Positions 1-8,503 of a stretch of DNA of 35,620 nt are shown here, one piece after another. The notes beneath the pieces were generated by a model. It saw only the letters and a list, made by a program, of their open reading frames with translations, searched no databases and was not told the origin of the DNA. Source of the DNA: Candidatus Levyibacteriota bacterium. Its GTDB lineage: Bacteria > Patescibacteria > Microgenomatia > Levybacterales > UBA12049. Numbering within the stretch: position 1 is the stretch's first letter; each line of letters opens with the position of its first letter. Location: positions 1 to 35,620 of the forward strand of contig DAHWUP010000008.1 of assembly GCA_027334565.1 (NCBI GenBank). The letters are read 5' to 3'. The translations under genes and the position numbers were made by a program.

Positions 1-2718
1 TGTTCCCGTTCCGGTGGTGGTCAAACTTCCGGAGGTAGTGATGTTGCCGTTCTCATCAAGAGTAAACGTAGGAAGACCATTGCTCTCTACCACCAGAGCG
101 TTATTAACCTGGTTTAGGTTGGTGTCGTTGATGACAAAAGCGGCAGAGGCGGTTCCCGCATTGTTCAAGGTAAACGCCCTTGAGCTTCCGGATGCCAAAG
201 TAAAGGCGATGTTACCATACTGGTCGGTGGCATTGATGGTGTTACCGGATTGATAAGCCTGTTGTAAGGTGACGTTAAGAGCATTTGAAGAACAATCCGA
301 AAACTCATTATTAGAGTTTCTGCAGACCACGGTCCCGCCGATATTAGCCGAAAGATTGGGAAGTTGCGTCAGCGTATTGAGTACTATCTCCCCGGTGCCG
401 TTAGGGGAAATGGTTAAATTTTCATTCGGGCCGGTGGTGATATCGGTATTGACTCCGGATAGGGTCAAGTCCCCGGAGATAGTCGCATTGCCGGTGACTG
501 TCAACCCGCTTTGTCCGGTCAGTAGTCCTGCCGAGGTGATGGTTCCAGATCCGGAGGTGGTAAAGTTATCACCGAGGGTTGTCGGGAAAATTGTCGAACT
601 GGCGTTATTCCGACTGACAAAGCCAACCGTACCGGTCGTTTCGGTGGTGGTGATATCCCCTGAGCAGACAAGGGCTCCGGTCACATCAACGACGGTACAG
701 CCGGTATTAGATGAGCCTCCGGCAATGTCAACATTGCCATTAGCGTTAACCAGCAATGCCACCGCGCTGGTAGAGGCGTTAAGAATTGAAAATGTGGTGC
801 TATTCTCCACGAGTTGGTATTCGTATTGTCCTGCGCTGGTGTTGATAAAAGAAATCGATGGGGCAGAGTTGGCGATAGTAATGTTTCCTCCCGAGGTCGT
901 CTGGCCTGATAAATACAAATTGCGGTATTGCATGGTGGGAGAACCTAAGTCGTAAACGGCATTCTGGTCAGGGCCGATACTGCCGTGCACCTCGAGGGCA
1001 AAAGGGTTGTTGCTGGCATCAAGGTCGGTAGGAGTTGCTTGGATTCCGAGTCTTCCGTTCGGAATCAGTACGGTTCCAGATGAAAGATAATTCGTGTCAA
1101 CGGATGAACCGATGGTAATCGTGCCTGCAGAGGTGTTCCCAGCGCCAATATTGATATTGTTTGCATTACTTCCTCCTATATTGATAGTTTTAGAGGCGCT
1201 ACTTGTACCGATATTGATGTTTCCGGTGGTGCCTGTATCCAGCGTCAGATCGTTACTGCCGGAGGTTATGATATTGCCGGCACCCGAGAAAGTTAAGCTG
1301 GTTCCTTCGATGTTAAAGTTGTTGGCTACACCGGTAACCGAGTTTAAAACAGAAGCAAGCTGAATGTTCACCGTTCCCGCAGGATTTTCGTTGAGGTTAA
1401 AGTCACTGTTGGTAAAGTTTAGCGTATTGGTGGCTGTTGAGATGGGGGTGCCGTTTTCTTCGACCGTGGCGACGGCGAATGAGCCGACGCTGCCCCATTC
1501 GGGAACTCCGCTAATACCCATAATCAAAAATTGACCTGCCTGGCTTGCCGGTAGAGTGTTTAATAGATTGGTTCCTGAGGCATAAAGTAGGTCGCCGGTG
1601 GTATATGCGGTGATTCCTGTTCCTCCTACGGTCGGGGAGATGACGCCGTTTTTTATAGCCTCTCCGGCAACATTGCCGGTTGAGTCGATAGTTAATGTGT
1701 TAGAGACGTCCGCATCGGTAATACAGGAATCACAGCCTCCACGGTTAGCGACCGAAGCCAAAGTTGAAGTGTCACTGATAGTCAGACCGCTTATCGCGAT
1801 ATCGCTTCCGGCAATCAGATTAATATTTCCGCTTTGTCCTTGGAGTGTGGCAACAACCCCCGAGAGATCCGCCGAAATGGTCGGCGTTTGGCTTTGAGTG
1901 TTGGTGATGATGATATGGTCTCCTGCCTTGACCCCATAGATGATATTTGGGGCGGTGATGTTGCCTTTGAACAAGCCCTGACCCCCTACCAGTAAATTTT
2001 TACTCAACTCTGTATCTTCCCTGACCGTCAATGGTAAGGTGAATAGAATGCTGCCGGTGATTTTATAGCTACTGGTTTCGGCCGCCAGTACGCTCGGACC
2101 GCTTTGCGTAGCTTGAGCGATCTCCCTGGCCGTATTGGCTGCCTGATATTTCTGGTAGATAAACTTAATTCTGTTCTGCTGTGTTAGAATGCCAAGCACG
2201 ATTAAGGCGATACTAAGCGTTGCGATCGGGAATAGCCGTTTAAGTTTGGACGGGTGCTTAGTTTTGGAAATAGAGTCGTGGCCGGGGTGGAAGTATTTGT
2301 GCGAAAACTCGTCGCGATACATTTCACCTTCGACGAGCTTAAAGAGCTTTTCCCAAAAAGTCTTCTCTTCGGTTCGCGCAGGAGTTAATGGAGAAGAGGT
2401 CGCGTCCTCATCAATTAAGGGCGCGACCTCTTGTTTCTGCTCACCAAAAGACACGGCTCGCCCAGCCTGACTTAAGGTTTCATTAGCTTCGTTGACATTG
2501 AGTTTAACTTCAGAGGCTATCGGCTCCTGATTTGATCTATTCTCTAAGAATTTTTGAATTTGATACTCGGAATAATAGCTTTTACCGTTTCGAATGATCG
2601 AAGGAGATAATATGCCTCTTTTTTTCCAGGCGAGGATGACATTAACAGAAACCGCTAATTTTTCAGCAGCCTGCTGGATCGTTAATAATTTTGGATTGGC
2701 TGGGCGAGCTTGGTCCAT
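1..2718 (-). CDS. Giant surface protein with N-terminal MerR-type HTH and one TM helix (partial, 3' end outside window)
   Basis: Reading down from ATG at 2718, the frame stays open for 906 codons to the window edge, so the C-terminus is missing. Residues about 10-58 look like a MerR/excisionase helix-turn-helix (TIQQAAEKLAVSVNVILAWKK, then a GKSYYSEYQIQKFL recognition-like end). Residues about 60-160 are a charged linker, 162-179 a single hydrophobic helix after basic residues, and the rest a Ser/Thr/Asn/Gly-rich region with no cysteine-rich domain. That region repeats short beta-type units such as TGNINIG, TINIGGS, NINIGAGN and TITIGSS, and has a tail-fibre-like GGTGITAYTTGDLLYASGTN stretch near residue 360. 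The layout implies a cytoplasmic N-terminus and an exported beta-rich stalk. Whether the HTH binds DNA is unknown. No strong Shine-Dalgarno is present; a possible promoter lies about 96 nt upstream. The surface role is inferred from composition. Confidence 0.85.
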   Translation of the reverse strand, partial: MDQARPANPKLLTIQQAAEKLAVSVNVILAWKKRGILSPSIIRNGKSYYSEYQIQKFLENRSNQEPIASEVKLNVNEANETLSQAGRAVSFGEQKQEVAPLIDEDATSSPLTPARTEEKTFWEKLFKLVEGEMYRDEFSHKYFHPGHDSISKTKHPSKLKRLFPIATLSIALIVLGILTQQNRIKFIYQKYQAANTAREIAQATQSGPSVLAAETSSYKITGSILFTLPLTVREDTELSKNLLVGGQGLFKGNITAPNIIYGVKAGDHIIITNTQSQTPTISADLSGVVATLQGQSGNINLIAGSDIAISGLTISDTSTLASVANRGGCDSCITDADVSNTLTIDSTGNVAGEAIKNGVISPTVGGTGITAYTTGDLLYASGTNLLNTLPASQAGQFLIMGISGVPEWGSVGSFAVATVEENGTPISTATNTLNFTNSDFNLNENPAGTVNIQLASVLNSVTGVANNFNIEGTSLTFSGAGNIITSGSNDLTLDTGTTGNINIGTSSASKTINIGGSNANNINIGAGNTSAGTITIGSSVDTNYLSSGTVLIPNGRLGIQATPTDLDASNNPFALEVHGSIGPDQNAVYDLGSPTMQYRNLYLSGQTTSGGNITIANSAPSISFINTSAGQYEYQLVENSTTFSILNASTSAVALLVNANGNVDIAGGSSNTGCTVVDVTGALVCSGDITTTETTGTVGFVSRNNASSTIFPTTLGDNFTTSGSGTITSAGLLTGQSGLTVTGNATISGDLTLSGVNTDITTGPNENLTISPNGTGEIVLNTLTQLPNLSANIGGTVVCRNSNNEFSDCSSNALNVTLQQAYQSGNTINATDQYGNIAFTLASGSSRAFTLNNAGTASAAFVINDTNLNQVNNALVVESNGLPTFTLDENGNITTSGSLTTTGTGT

Positions 2719-3058
2719 TAGATTTTAACCTAAATGAATTTTTTAATGGGCCAAAAAATTTAAATCTAAAATAAATTCACTTGTGAAAACTATAAATTTT
2801 TTAGCCTAGATTTACTCTATTTGTTTTTATAATAGTAGTCAATAGGTCAGACCATATCATTTAGCTTCAAAATGGCTTTATGGTGGAATTACGATAAATA
2901 CCGATTTAACAACATTATCTTTAATATATGCATATATTTAATGTTCTTAAAAATGATATTAGACTTTTAATATTAATTAATTTTATTTGCATGTACATTT
3001 TTGAAGCTAATTCGTATTTTTTTTCGTGAAAAATAGGCACTAATTACATAAAAAGGGG
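2719..3058. other. AT-rich intergenic region
   Basis: 340 nt without a supported gene, between the end of the ATP synthase operon and the start of the surface-protein gene, both on the minus strand. It is strongly AT-rich with many A/T runs. I see one plausible minus-strand promoter (2814-2842) and no convincing hairpin-plus-U-tract terminator after atpC. Nothing else is recognisable. Confidence 0.6.
2814..2842 (-). promoter_or_regulatory. Predicted promoter of the surface-protein gene
   Basis: On the minus strand, TTGACT (2842-2837) is followed after exactly 17 nt by TAGAGT (2819-2814). The start codon is at 2718, which would give a 5' UTR of roughly 90 nt. The -10 matches the consensus at only four of six bases, so this is tentative. 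Confidence 0.4.
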
Positions 3059-3358
3059 TTATTCTTCGGGGGTTATGGGGGAGCTTTCGTCAACAAAAAG
3101 AGATTCAATTCCCAAGAATACATGAACTACGTCTTGTTTGACTTTCATAATTGCTTGTTCGATTTTTATCTCTTTAATTTTTTGACCGTTTTTGTATAAA
3201 GAAATTTCTTGGTTGATGATCGAAATAAAATTTGCATGCATCGGGTAGACGTCAAAACGGCCGACTTCGTTAAAGGAGCTTACCCGGTCTACCTCGCCAT
3301 CGAAAATGACATTTTCGGTGTCCCGGACAATTACCCTAATTAGTTTATGGTTTGACAT
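3059..3358 (-). CDS. atpC: ATP synthase epsilon subunit, short form
   Basis: Central-stalk subunit of F1 that couples gamma rotation to the c-ring. The 99 residues match only the N-terminal beta-sandwich domain of epsilon (IRVIVRDTENVIFDGEVDRVS, then RFDVYPMHANFISII). Usual family members are about 130-140 residues with a C-terminal two-helix hairpin; that hairpin is absent here. Because it mediates epsilon autoinhibition in other bacteria, this enzyme may lack it (inference). It is the last gene of the operon and starts 2 nt after the atpD stop, so translation is probably coupled. Confidence 0.88.
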   Translation of the reverse strand: MSNHKLIRVIVRDTENVIFDGEVDRVSSFNEVGRFDVYPMHANFISIINQEISLYKNGQKIKEIKIEQAIMKVKQDVVHVFLGIESLFVDESSPITPEE

Positions 3359-3360
3359 AT

Positions 3361-4857
3361 TTAGTTACCTATTGTATCAATAACGTTGGTAACCTTTGGC
3401 ACGGGTTGGGTTGTGCCTGCGTTTGACAAGGGGGGTTGGTTTGAAATCTGGGTAGAATCAGGTTTAATTACAGTATTTTGTTTCAGTTTATCCGCAACGT
3501 CTTTTAGGTTGCCGATGTACATCAGGTCCTCAGGGAGGAGCTTATCAACTTCACCGTCGAGTATGGCTTTGACGTCTGCCACGGTATCTTTGACAGGAAC
3601 ATAGACTCCTTTTCTTTGAGTTTGACTTTCGACGACGGTAAAGTTCTGTGTCATATAACTTTTTAACATTTGTGCCCGCTTAAAAACGATCTGGTCTTCT
3701 GCGGAAAGTTCTGCCTGACCGATCAAGGAAACGATTCTTTCCAGCGAAGTGGCCTTTTTCAGCAGGGATTGTGCGTCCAGCGCTGTTTGGTAGTGCTCGT
3801 CCCCTACAATTTCAGAGTTTAGCGAAGATGAGTTTGAAGAAAGGATGTCGATAGCGGGAAAGCGACCTTCCTGGTAAACCGAACGGGAGAGAATGATGCC
3901 GGAATCAAGGTAGGGAAAAACAGCCTGTACTCCCGGATCGGTTAAATCATCGGCCGGAACATAAATCGCTTCGAAGGTTGTGATAGAGTTTGATAGATTA
4001 GATACCAGTCTTTCATGGAATGATGCCATTTCCGAGGTCAGGGTTGCCTGGTATCCGCCTTCGGAGGGAATACTGTTCATCAGGGTCGAAAGCTCATAGC
4101 CTGATTGTGCGAAACGGAAGACATTATCGATAAAGAACAAGACGTCTTTTTGCAGAATATCACGGTAATATTCGGCCAAAGTGACGCCGGTGAAGGCTGT
4201 CCTAAATCTTAAAGTTGGATTGGCGCCCATACTGCCGTAGATGAGCGTGACACCCTGCATGACCTTGCTTTCTTTCAGTGTCTCGAACAATTCTTCTCCC
4301 TCTCTGGTTCGTTCGCCGACGCCGGTAAAAACAGAGACGTTTTGTTTGGGATTTAAGATGACGAGGTTATGGATGATTTCCGAGATGATGACGGTTTTCC
4401 CGACACCGGCGCCTCCGAATAGTCCCGCTTTACCACCCCTAACGATCGGCACAAAAAAGTCAATAGCCTTTATTCCGGTTTGCAGTAATTCTTTAGGAAT
4501 ATTGATGTTGGCATAACTTAAGTCGCGGTCGATTATCGGCTTTTGTTCTTTGGTCTTAAGTTCTCCAAGTCCGTCCTGCGGAAATCCGAGAGTGTCAACC
4601 ACCCGTCCCAACAATTCCGGTCCGACGGGAATCCTGATCGGTTGATTGGTATCTATGACTATCGAGCCGTGGTGAAGTTGGTAAGTACTGGTTAAAGCAA
4701 GGCAGAAAAAACTGGTCGGGGAAGCGGAGGTATAAACTTCCATCTTTACCGAACGGTTCTCTTTGTATTCCAAAACGTCGTGGATCTTTGGTTCGTCTTC
4801 CAAAAATTCGACTTCGATTATCTGTCCTCTGATACTGATGACCTTACCTGTTAACAT
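3361..4857 (-). CDS. atpD: ATP synthase beta subunit
   Basis: Catalytic F1 subunit that makes or hydrolyses ATP. The Walker A motif GGAGVGKT is at residues 148-155, the catalytic-glutamate segment GERTREG at 181-187 and the Walker B strand VLFFIDN at about 239-245. AELSAED at 382-388 corresponds to the DELSEED lever. At 498 residues it is longer than the usual ~460-480 because of a Pro/Thr/Asn/Gln-rich tail from about residue 460 with no family similarity I can see. ATG at 4857 lies 3 nt after the atpG stop. Confidence 0.96.
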   Translation of the reverse strand: MLTGKVISIRGQIIEVEFLEDEPKIHDVLEYKENRSVKMEVYTSASPTSFFCLALTSTYQLHHGSIVIDTNQPIRIPVGPELLGRVVDTLGFPQDGLGELKTKEQKPIIDRDLSYANINIPKELLQTGIKAIDFFVPIVRGGKAGLFGGAGVGKTVIISEIIHNLVILNPKQNVSVFTGVGERTREGEELFETLKESKVMQGVTLIYGSMGANPTLRFRTAFTGVTLAEYYRDILQKDVLFFIDNVFRFAQSGYELSTLMNSIPSEGGYQATLTSEMASFHERLVSNLSNSITTFEAIYVPADDLTDPGVQAVFPYLDSGIILSRSVYQEGRFPAIDILSSNSSSLNSEIVGDEHYQTALDAQSLLKKATSLERIVSLIGQAELSAEDQIVFKRAQMLKSYMTQNFTVVESQTQRKGVYVPVKDTVADVKAILDGEVDKLLPEDLMYIGNLKDVADKLKQNTVIKPDSTQISNQPPLSNAGTTQPVPKVTNVIDTIGN

Positions 4858-4860
4858 ATA

Positions 4861-5751
4861 TTATGTCTCCCATAGTGCCGCTCCCGAGATAGTTTCAAGC
4901 TGTTTCTTGTTGATCAGAGCGTGTCTTAAGCGAATTTTTAACCTGTTTAAGACCTTTGTCTGTTCTTCAATGTTAAGTAGTGCCTGTTCCATCGCGTTGA
5001 CCCTCGAAACGTCCCTTGCAAGCTGGTTTTCAAGCAGGGTCTGGGAGAACAGATTGGTCATAATCTGCGTCTCGAAGAAGTGGAAGATCTTCTCAAGGGT
5101 TGGTTCGAAGATGAAGCGGTCCTCCCTGGCAACCGGTGCAAGTCCTTCGGTTTCAAAAATGTCCTCTCCGGTGATGCTGGTTTCGGCCGGAGCCTGTTTG
5201 ACGACGTTTCCGAATTTCCCGTAATAGACGTGAACGTTTTCATATTGCAGAAATTTGTTCATCAGTCTTTTAATGTGGCTAATATCCACCTTGGTGTCCG
5301 GGATTTCAAAGTATTCGTACGGTTTGGTCAGGCGCGCGCCGTCGTACATTTCTTTTCCGGCGCTGCCGATAATCGCGACGTCGGCGTTGACCGCTTCGTG
5401 TTTTTTTAAGTCGTGACTGAACAGTTTGAAAGTTTGTTGAGTGACCGGACCATACAGTTTTCCGTTTGAAGATAGGTAAACCATCAGGTTTTTACCCCTT
5501 TTTTGTAAAAGGGGGGCCAAACTTTTGTCTCCCTTTTTGCGTTTTTCCAGAAGATCATCCACTTCCCGGATATACGAAGCTTTAAGGTCGACGAATACGT
5601 CGGAGAGGTCAACCAGATATCCGCGGGTCCTAAGTACGGAGCTTTTAATCCTCTGCATTTCCATAGCCGCAATTTCCTCATATGATTCCGCGAGGTCTTT
5701 GATACTATTTAGGGCTTCTAGTTCCTCAACAATCAGCTTTCTTTGTGCCAT
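4861..5751 (-). CDS. atpG: ATP synthase gamma subunit, divergent
   Basis: Rotor shaft of F1. The call rests on position between atpA and atpD, the 296-residue length, predicted long helices at both ends, a central VNADVAIIGSAGKEMYDG segment like the gamma Rossmann-like domain, and a C-terminal LRHALINKKQLETISGAALW that matches the conserved gamma end in position and pattern. The sequence is otherwise divergent: the N-terminal helix begins MAQRKLIVEELEAL rather than the usual form with R-I-x-S-I early on. ATG at 5751 follows the atpA stop by 9 nt. Confidence 0.88.
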   Translation of the reverse strand: MAQRKLIVEELEALNSIKDLAESYEEIAAMEMQRIKSSVLRTRGYLVDLSDVFVDLKASYIREVDDLLEKRKKGDKSLAPLLQKRGKNLMVYLSSNGKLYGPVTQQTFKLFSHDLKKHEAVNADVAIIGSAGKEMYDGARLTKPYEYFEIPDTKVDISHIKRLMNKFLQYENVHVYYGKFGNVVKQAPAETSITGEDIFETEGLAPVAREDRFIFEPTLEKIFHFFETQIMTNLFSQTLLENQLARDVSRVNAMEQALLNIEEQTKVLNRLKIRLRHALINKKQLETISGAALWET

Positions 5752-5760
5752 AGGTCAAAA

Positions 5761-7236
5761 TCAAGTCCCTTTTGCAAGATTCAGTAAATGCTCTTTATCG
5801 TTCAAGACGTTGGCGTTGAGCGTTTTAAGGTCTTTCGCTCCGTCGATTATCTCGTATAAAATTTTTTGCTTTCCCCTGTCGTAGGCGGCGGCGATAAGAC
5901 CGTTTTTAATCTGAGTAAGTGCGATTTTGTTCGAGATTAAATTTTGCAAAATCATTGAGATTAAAATCATCTGGACCGGTTTTGGAACGATAAGCTGATA
6001 GGGTTGGTTTAGGAAGCTGTATACCAAATCACCCAATCTTAAGTCCCTTTTGACATCGTCGGTTAATTCTTGGCCGAAGTGGGAAAGATTTTGCAGCTTA
6101 TCGTAATTAGCCAAAAAAGCCACTAGGCTTTCGTTGAGCTCTCTTGAGAGCGGATCAAGCGTTTGTCTTCCGACCCTGGTGACCGATAGCGGAAGGTTGA
6201 TTGCCGGTCTTAAGCCTTGATAATAAATGTTGCTATCGAGATAAACGTGTCCGTCGGTTATTCCCATGACGTTGGTCGAAATATAGCCGGTGAAGTCACC
6301 CTCGACTATTTCCACCACCGGAAGACAGGTGATTGCCACCTGGCCGGCTGTAGGATGCTTAAAGTTTCCGGCTCTTTCCAGAAGCCTTGAGTGGGTGTAG
6401 AAGATGTCGCCCGGATACGAATCGCGGCCGGGAAACCTGCGTGCAAGGAGCGAAATCTCCCGGTAAAATTTTGCGTGCGTGGACAAATCGTCAAGGATCA
6501 AAAGCGTATTGATCCCAAGATCACGGAAATATTCGGCAATAGCCATGGCAGTGTAGGGGGTTTGGTAGATTAAACTCTGAGAGTCGTAGGAGCTGGTGGC
6601 TACAATAATTACCTTATCTTTGATCTTTTCATCTATGAAAAATTGCTGCAAGCGTTTAATGTCGCTCTTTTTCTTGGCAATCGCCGCGTAAATGCATATT
6701 ACGCCCTCATAGGCCTGGCGTTTGATAGCTGTCATTAATACCGACGTTTTTCCGGTTTTTCGGTCGCCGATGACCAGTTCCCTTTGTCCTACACCCAAAG
6801 GAAGCAATAAATCGATGAAGGTGATTCCCGTAAGGAGTTGTTTGGTGATTTTCTGTCTGCCGGAAATACCTATGGGGTTGGCGTCAAGCGGTCTTACTTC
6901 GGTCGGGGAGGTGAAACTTTGGCTTGGATCAAGAGGTTCGCCCAAAGGGTTTATCGCATGCCCCAAAAGCTCTTTACCGACGGGAATGGATAGCATCTTA
7001 TCGGTTCTGGTCACGCGGGTGCCTACTTTGACCGGTTCGTTGGAAAAGATCCTTGCTTCAACCTTTCCGCGGTTTATGGTTGAGACCTCGCCTTTTTGTC
7101 CTCCTTCGAACAAAATGATCTCATGGGTTTTAACCTTGGGAAGCCCGTCGATAAAAACGATCGGGTGGCTGACCTGGTAGACGATCCCGTATTCACCCGT
7201 TTTCTGCAAATATTGATTAAACTGTTGCGTGTCCAT
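5761..7236 (-). CDS. atpA: ATP synthase alpha subunit
   Basis: Non-catalytic nucleotide-binding F1 subunit. It has the alpha-type P-loop GDRKTGKT at residues 157-164 (the common form is GDRQTGKT), the Walker B strand TLLILDDLSTHA at about 244-255, and SVTRVGRQ at 352-359, which contains the arginine finger (R355). Its 491 residues are slightly short for the family, mainly in the N-terminal extension that contacts delta. ATG at 7236 is preceded by AAGG and lies 12 nt after the atpH stop. Confidence 0.96.
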   Translation of the reverse strand: MDTQQFNQYLQKTGEYGIVYQVSHPIVFIDGLPKVKTHEIILFEGGQKGEVSTINRGKVEARIFSNEPVKVGTRVTRTDKMLSIPVGKELLGHAINPLGEPLDPSQSFTSPTEVRPLDANPIGISGRQKITKQLLTGITFIDLLLPLGVGQRELVIGDRKTGKTSVLMTAIKRQAYEGVICIYAAIAKKKSDIKRLQQFFIDEKIKDKVIIVATSSYDSQSLIYQTPYTAMAIAEYFRDLGINTLLILDDLSTHAKFYREISLLARRFPGRDSYPGDIFYTHSRLLERAGNFKHPTAGQVAITCLPVVEIVEGDFTGYISTNVMGITDGHVYLDSNIYYQGLRPAINLPLSVTRVGRQTLDPLSRELNESLVAFLANYDKLQNLSHFGQELTDDVKRDLRLGDLVYSFLNQPYQLIVPKPVQMILISMILQNLISNKIALTQIKNGLIAAAYDRGKQKILYEIIDGAKDLKTLNANVLNDKEHLLNLAKGT

Positions 7237-7248
7237 AAGCCTTAAAGT

Positions 7249-7770
7249 TTAGGCCGCCGGAACTTGGCGTTTAGCAACTGGTGAGGGTTTACTAGCAGCC
7301 TCCGTGGCCAAAGCATCTTTAACAATCTTGGCAAATTTCTCCCTTAGTGTACAATCCAAATACTTACCGTTAAAATTAATCATTGCCCCGCCGATGATAT
7401 CGGGCGCCACCTCAATGTCGAAGATGAATTGTTTCTTAAGGTTAAGGCTGAACCATTCATCCAAGAGCTTTAGCGTTTCTTCGTTCGGCTCAAAAGCCAG
7501 CGTAATGGATAGGACGGGAAGTTTGCCGATTTGTTCCTGAAGCCTTTCCAAAAAATCCTTCAGCGCAGAGACGGAATTGACATTGACATGGCTGTTTCGA
7601 AGCAAAACCATGAACCTGTCTTTCTTATCAATGCCCAGGTTGTCCACCAAAGCTTTTTCCAGATTGAAACCCGTTTCGTAGAGTCCATCGCTAAGGTTTG
7701 AGAGCCTTAAAGAGAAGTCGTTTGCTTCAAGTTTTGTATGGAAAAAAAAGGATAATTCTACATCCCCCAT
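7249..7770 (-). CDS. atpH: ATP synthase delta subunit (OSCP)
   Basis: Peripheral-stalk subunit joining F1 to the b subunit. Evidence is operon position between b and alpha, length of 173 residues, and the C-terminal signature IEVAPDIIGGAMINFNGKYLDCTLREKF, which matches the OSCP 'LIGG-[I/M]-x-x-x-x-x-x-x-D' pattern. The start is ambiguous: ATG at 7770 lies 1 nt after the atpF stop, while an in-frame TTG at 7779 would overlap atpF by 8 nt. An AAGGAG is 12 nt before the ATG but only 3 nt before the TTG. I prefer the ATG. Confidence 0.85.
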   Translation of the reverse strand: MGDVELSFFFHTKLEANDFSLRLSNLSDGLYETGFNLEKALVDNLGIDKKDRFMVLLRNSHVNVNSVSALKDFLERLQEQIGKLPVLSITLAFEPNEETLKLLDEWFSLNLKKQFIFDIEVAPDIIGGAMINFNGKYLDCTLREKFAKIVKDALATEAASKPSPVAKRQVPAA

Positions 7771-7771
7771 T

Positions 7772-8410
7772 TTAATCAAAAACTCCTTCCGCTTTAGCTT
7801 TTTCTAAAGAATCGGTCAGGAGTTTTTGGTGATCGGTTAAGGAAAGAGATTTATTGAACAAGTCCTGTGAGGCTTTCTCGACGATTTTTTTTACCAGCTC
7901 TTCGGTTTCTTTCATTCGTGTTTGCTTATATGCCTCAAGTTCTTTTTGAAGGTCCGGTAAAAGACTTTGTCTGAAACTTTGGATCTGTTGTTGCAGGTCC
8001 GCCTTAAGTCCTTCCGAGGCTTGTTTAAAATCCGCGAGCGAAGTGTTGGAAATTTGTCTAAGCGAAGCGGAATAGTCGTTCATAAATCTGGTTGCCATAT
8101 CCACGGATTCTTTCTGGATTTGTTTGACCAGCTCCGACAGCGCTCGGTCTATTTCTTCTTTTGAGGTTTGCTGGACATATTGCGCACCGGTTACGATTTT
8201 GTTCGCTTCTGCCGTGGCGTCTTCCAGGATTTTCCTCTCCTTGGTAAGGGCGTCGTCAACGATTTGGTGGTAGCCGGTGTCTTCCTTGGTTTCGGTTTGT
8301 TCAAGTTTCTTCTCACGTCTGCGAAGACCCAGGAAGTAATATAAAGTGAAAGCGAGGATGATCAGTTCGAAAGCGAGTATTAAACCCTGGAAATAAATTA
8401 TGGGCAGCAT
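7772..8410 (-). CDS. atpF: ATP synthase subunit b-like peripheral stalk protein
   Basis: 212 residues: a membrane helix at about 6-29, a charged turn (GLRRREKKLE), then a long helical, Gln/Glu/Lys-rich coiled coil to the end, closing with VKKIVEKASQDLFNKSLSLTDHQKLL as in b-subunit C-termini. It is the first gene of the F1 operon and would link membrane Fo to the delta subunit. It is longer than typical b (~160). No a (atpB) or c (atpE) gene is adjacent: upstream is the divergent mutM. A -10-like element lies 10 nt before the ATG. Confidence 0.85.
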   Translation of the reverse strand: MLPIIYFQGLILAFELIILAFTLYYFLGLRRREKKLEQTETKEDTGYHQIVDDALTKERKILEDATAEANKIVTGAQYVQQTSKEEIDRALSELVKQIQKESVDMATRFMNDYSASLRQISNTSLADFKQASEGLKADLQQQIQSFRQSLLPDLQKELEAYKQTRMKETEELVKKIVEKASQDLFNKSLSLTDHQKLLTDSLEKAKAEGVFD

Positions 8411-8420
8411 ATGCTTCTAT

Positions 8421-8448
8421 TTTATACATCTTTAAACGAAAAAAACAA
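8421..8448 (-). promoter_or_regulatory. Predicted ATP synthase operon promoter
   Basis: On the minus strand TTGTTT (8448-8443), a 16-nt spacer, then TATAAA (8426-8421). The atpF ATG at 8410 begins 10 nt after the -10 hexamer, so the transcript would have almost no leader. Confidence 0.5.
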
Positions 8449-8463
8449 CTCGTAACTTAAGTG

Positions 8464-8491
8464 TTGAAAAGAATTTTTAGAATAGTATACT
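8464..8491 (+). promoter_or_regulatory. Predicted mutM promoter
   Basis: TTGAAA (8464-8469), a 16-nt spacer, then TATACT (8486-8491). The mutM ATG at 8504 is 12 nt beyond the -10, so the 5' UTR would be about 5 nt. It is divergent from and interleaved with the atp promoter. Confidence 0.55.
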
Positions 8492-8503
8492 TGTTGTGGG
8501 CTT

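Noticed and set aside
269..955. Long plus-strand frames at 14-2470 (up to 228 aa)
   Set aside because: They are antisense shadows of the open minus-strand surface-protein frame, which has a clear domain layout and repeat pattern.
1110..1250. Tandem DNA repeats or CRISPR-like array in the surface gene
   Set aside because: The repetition is at the protein level (NINIG-type units of varying length); DNA repeats and spacers are not regular.
5080..5409. Plus-strand frames across the ATP synthase genes (for example 109 and 153 aa)
   Set aside because: Shadows of atpG, atpD and atpA, whose catalytic or conserved motifs are on the minus strand.
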